Below, piece after piece: positions 12,231 through 14,569 of a DNA stretch of 14,569 nucleotides. Each line of letters begins with the position of its first letter. Within the stretch, counting starts at the first letter, position 1. The DNA is taken from the NCBI GenBank assembly GCA_013817555.1, contig JACDCN010000023.1, forward strand, positions 1-14,569, written 5' to 3'. Position numbers and translations under genes: made by a program. This stretch comes from Actinomycetota bacterium. GTDB lineage: Bacteria; Actinomycetota; Thermoleophilia; Gaiellales; Gaiellaceae. Below the pieces are notes generated by a model. It saw only the letters and a list, made by a program, of their open reading frames with translations, was not told the DNA's origin and did not search any database.

Positions 12231-14221
12231 CGCGTCGCAGGGACGCCGATCTCGCGGGTCCGCCCGGCGAGACGCCGCTGCTCACGCGCGTCCGGCCAGA
12301 GGGTGACGATCGATCCGAGCAGGAAGACGAGACCGGCGATCCAGATGAGGTTCACGAGTGGCTTGACGAAGACTCGGAAGTACACGGTGCCGTCCGGGTC
12401 GATCTGCTCGGCGATGACGAAGAGGTCTTCGCCCGTCAGTGGGTCACTCCGGATCCCGACCTCGTTCGAGACCTGTGCTTCGATCGTGTACGCGTTCTTC
12501 CCCGCGTCGAGCGTTCCCAGGTCCCGGTCTCCGCGACTGACGGCGAGTCGAGCGCGAATTTCCGTCGCGTTCGCCGCAAGGCGCTCGTCCAGCGAACGAT
12601 AGACGAGCGTATAGCCGCCGACATTCATCGACTCGCCGCGCTCCAGCTTGGCCTCGGCGACGGTGTCGAACGCGCTCGAGCCCGCGACCCCGATCGCCAG
12701 GAGAACGATCGCGGCATGGACGACGTAGCCACCGTAGCGCCGGCGGTTGCGAGCGATCAGCGAGGAGAACGCGCCCGGCCACGACGTTGCTCCGAGCGCC
12801 TTGCGCGCCCTGGTTCCGCGCGCGAACTCGAGCGCGATCGTCGCGGCGACGAACGAGGAGAACGTGTAGGCGATCAGTCCCGGAACGGAGCTTCCGGCCC
12901 CGAGAACGAGCAGGACCGCTCCAGTTGCAATCGCGACGCCCGTCGGCCAGCGGAAGGTGGTCAAGAGACTCCGCAGCGACGCCCTGCGCCACGCGATGAG
13001 CGGCCCGATACCCATCAACAGGAGCAGCGGCAGTCCGAAGATACGTAGGAAGAAGTCGTAGTACTCGCGCCCGAGGACTACCGACTCCCCGCGCACAGCC
13101 TCGGAGAGCAGCGGATAGACGACGCCCCAGAAGATCGTCAGGCAGAGCGCGAGCAGGAGCAGGTTGTTGTAGAGGAAGGCGGCCTCACGCGAGATCGGAG
13201 ACTCGAGCTTCGTCGGCGATCGCAGTCGCGGCAGACGCCAGAACACGAGCGCGAGCGAAACGGTCACGACCACGCCGATGAATCCGAGAAACCATGGCCC
13301 GATCGAGCTCTGCGTGAACGAGTGGATCGAGTTGAGGATTCCCGAACGGGTCAGAAACGTCCCGAACAGCGCGAGCGAGAACGCGAGGAGGACGAGAAGG
13401 ACGTTCCAGACGCGCAGCATCCCGCGTTTCTCCTGGATCATCACGGAGTGCAGGAACGCGGTCGCGACGAGCCATGGCATCAGGGCCGCGTTCTCGACAG
13501 GATCCCACGCGAAGTAGCCGCCCCAGCCGACCTCCTCGTAGGCCCACTTCGAGCCCACGAGCTGACCGATCCCGAGCGCGGCCCACGCGACGAGGGTCCA
13601 CCTGCGTGTGGCGACGAGCCAGCGCTCGTCGGTCTGGCCCGACAGGAGCGCTCCCATGGCGAAGGCGAACGGAACGGTGAGGCCGACGTAGCCCAGATAG
13701 AGAAATACGGGGTGCGCGAGCATGTACGGGTTCTGCAAGCTCGGGGTCATTCCGGCGCCGTCCGCAGGCGCCGCCTGGGTCGTGAACGGACTTGCCACGG
13801 CGACGAGCACGAACGCGAAGAAGACCGAGACTGCCGCGAAGACCGGCACGACCCAGACGATCAGATCCCGTGCCCAGCGGCGGTTCAGCCCCACTGAGGC
13901 GGCGGCGAAGCCCGTGAGGACGAGCAGCCAGAGCAGGAGCGAACCCTCCTGTCCACCCCAGAAGGCCGAGATCGTGTAGGCGGTCGGAAGCGCCTCGCTG
14001 GTCGTCCTCGCGACGTAGGTGAACGAGAAGTCGTTACGGAGAAGCGCCGAGACGAGGACCGCCGAGGCGACGAGCGTCGACCCGAAAGCGGCGACGAGGG
14101 CGTTCTGCGCCGAGACCGCCAGCCGGCGTCGGCCGAGCTTCGCCGCCGCCGCCCCGGCCACGAGCGCATAGAGGGATAGACCGAGACTGACGACGAGGGC
14201 GGCGCGACCGAGCTCGGCCAT
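12227..14221 (-). CDS. ccmF: Cytochrome c heme lyase subunit CcmF
   Basis: 664 residues, normal length. A polytopic membrane protein that takes heme from CcmE and attaches it to apocytochrome c outside the membrane. The heme-handling motif is VGWGGYFAWDPVENAALMPW (231-250), and FWGGQEGSLLLW (87-98) is also family-typical. Four His at the expected places are present: H170 (AHPVFLYLGY), H258 (LHSVMIQEKRG), H300 (SIHSF) and H502 (VHAAIVLLAIG). Many hydrophobic spans are spread over residues 1-515, a large extracytoplasmic domain lies at about 515-620 and a last span at about 622-641. ATG 14221 is 6 bases after the ccmE stop, and the stop overlaps the CcmI-like gene. Very secure. Confidence 0.95.
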   Translation of the reverse strand: MAELGRAALVVSLGLSLYALVAGAAAAKLGRRRLAVSAQNALVAAFGSTLVASAVLVSALLRNDFSFTYVARTTSEALPTAYTISAFWGGQEGSLLLWLLVLTGFAAASVGLNRRWARDLIVWVVPVFAAVSVFFAFVLVAVASPFTTQAAPADGAGMTPSLQNPYMLAHPVFLYLGYVGLTVPFAFAMGALLSGQTDERWLVATRRWTLVAWAALGIGQLVGSKWAYEEVGWGGYFAWDPVENAALMPWLVATAFLHSVMIQEKRGMLRVWNVLLVLLAFSLALFGTFLTRSGILNSIHSFTQSSIGPWFLGFIGVVVTVSLALVFWRLPRLRSPTKLESPISREAAFLYNNLLLLALCLTIFWGVVYPLLSEAVRGESVVLGREYYDFFLRIFGLPLLLLMGIGPLIAWRRASLRSLLTTFRWPTGVAIATGAVLLVLGAGSSVPGLIAYTFSSFVAATIALEFARGTRARKALGATSWPGAFSSLIARNRRRYGGYVVHAAIVLLAIGVAGSSAFDTVAEAKLERGESMNVGGYTLVYRSLDERLAANATEIRARLAVSRGDRDLGTLDAGKNAYTIEAQVSNEVGIRSDPLTGEDLFVIAEQIDPDGTVYFRVFVKPLVNLIWIAGLVFLLGSIVTLWPDAREQRRLAGRTREIGVPATR

Positions 14222-14227
14222 CTGTTG

Positions 14228-14569
14228 TTACGCCGAGTCGCCGGTCTGCTTGGGCGCGTACTTCGAGGGGCACTTCGTGATCATCGAGCCCGGCTCGGCG
14301 ACGAACGTGCCGCCCCGCAGGCGCCCGTCGACCACGATCTGCCGTCCCACCTTGAAGAGGTCGGGCACCGATCCGGCATAGAGGACCGGAATCGAGGCTC
14401 GTGATGTCTTACCGATGTCGCGCAGGGTGAAGCGCAGCCCGTCTGCGTGGGCGTCACCGGTGACCGGACCGACCACGAGACCCGCGAGCTGCACTTCGCC
14501 GGATCGGCCCGCTAGCTCACTGGGAGCGAGCGAGGGATTTCCGCCTCCGGCAATCGACGTGTAGAGGAG
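14228..14569 (-). CDS. ccmE: Heme chaperone CcmE, CxxxY variant (partial, N-terminus outside window)
   Basis: The frame is open to the right edge, so the N-terminal anchor is missing; 113 residues are seen. The OB-fold core is recognisable: VQLAGLVVGPV, LRFTLRDIGK, IPVLYAGSVPDLFKVGRQIVVDGRL and FVAEPGSMITKCPSKYAPK. CcmE carries heme covalently and passes it to CcmF. In the common form the heme-binding residue is His in HxxxY. Here the motif is CPSKY, that is CxxxY (codons at 14258-14272), the variant described for archaea and some bacteria whose system I lacks CcmH. The reading frame has an in-frame GTG at 14494, but conserved core sequence continues upstream of it, so that is not the start. 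The TAA stop is 6 bases before ccmF. Confidence 0.9.
   Translation of the reverse strand, partial: LLYTSIAGGGNPSLAPSELAGRSGEVQLAGLVVGPVTGDAHADGLRFTLRDIGKTSRASIPVLYAGSVPDLFKVGRQIVVDGRLRGGTFVAEPGSMITKCPSKYAPKQTGDSA

Overview
The window is GC-rich, densely coded bacterial DNA with many GTG and TTG starts and repeated 4-base stop/start overlaps. The gene set points to a deep-branching actinobacterium, most likely class Thermoleophilia (Gaiellales/Solirubrobacterales type). This is inferred from the fused double-WYL regulator, the archaeal-style cyclic 2,3-diphosphoglycerate genes and a system I (Ccm) cytochrome c operon. There is no rRNA gene in the window to confirm it. I recognise no rRNA, tRNA, CRISPR array, insertion sequence or prophage gene.

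Layout. 1-708 (+): the 3' end of a zinc-ribbon protein, coupled to a zinc-ribbon/membrane/SPOR-like protein. 852-1301 (+): an unrecognised protein with a C-terminal Cys/His cluster, behind a plausible promoter. 1302-1567: two tandem copies of a ~97-bp repeat with a strong hairpin. 1568-3577 (+): a PafBC-like fused WYL regulator. 3627-5263 (-): queG (epoxyqueuosine reductase) coupled to a small soluble histidine kinase. 5280-6269 (+): a zinc-free MDR oxidoreductase, divergent from queG. 6270-6376: a terminator-like hairpin and a third hairpin-repeat copy, between convergent genes.

6377-9694 (-): metallophosphoesterase, then cyclic 2,3-DPG synthetase, then 2-phosphoglycerate kinase, each overlapping the next by 4 bases, then a DUF59 (MIP18/SufT-like) protein. 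The kinase and synthetase together would convert 2-phosphoglycerate to 2,3-DPG and then to its cyclic form; the phosphoesterase may act on the same or a related metabolite. 9739-10702 (+): a small PD-(D/E)xK nuclease-like protein, then a hypoxanthine-phosphoribosyltransferase-like protein lacking several usual residues. 10699-14569 (-): ccmE (cut by the window edge), ccmF, a CcmI-like membrane protein and a secreted coiled-coil M23 peptidase, in transcription order and almost fully overlapping.

Points most worth a second look are the hairpin repeat family, whose copies differ by base-pair-preserving changes; the cDPG operon with its coupled phosphoesterase; the CcmE carrying CxxxY in place of HxxxY; and the divergent HPRT-like enzyme next to a nuclease-like protein. 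No gene-free stretch exceeds 300 bases. The longest (1302-1567) is mostly repeat.
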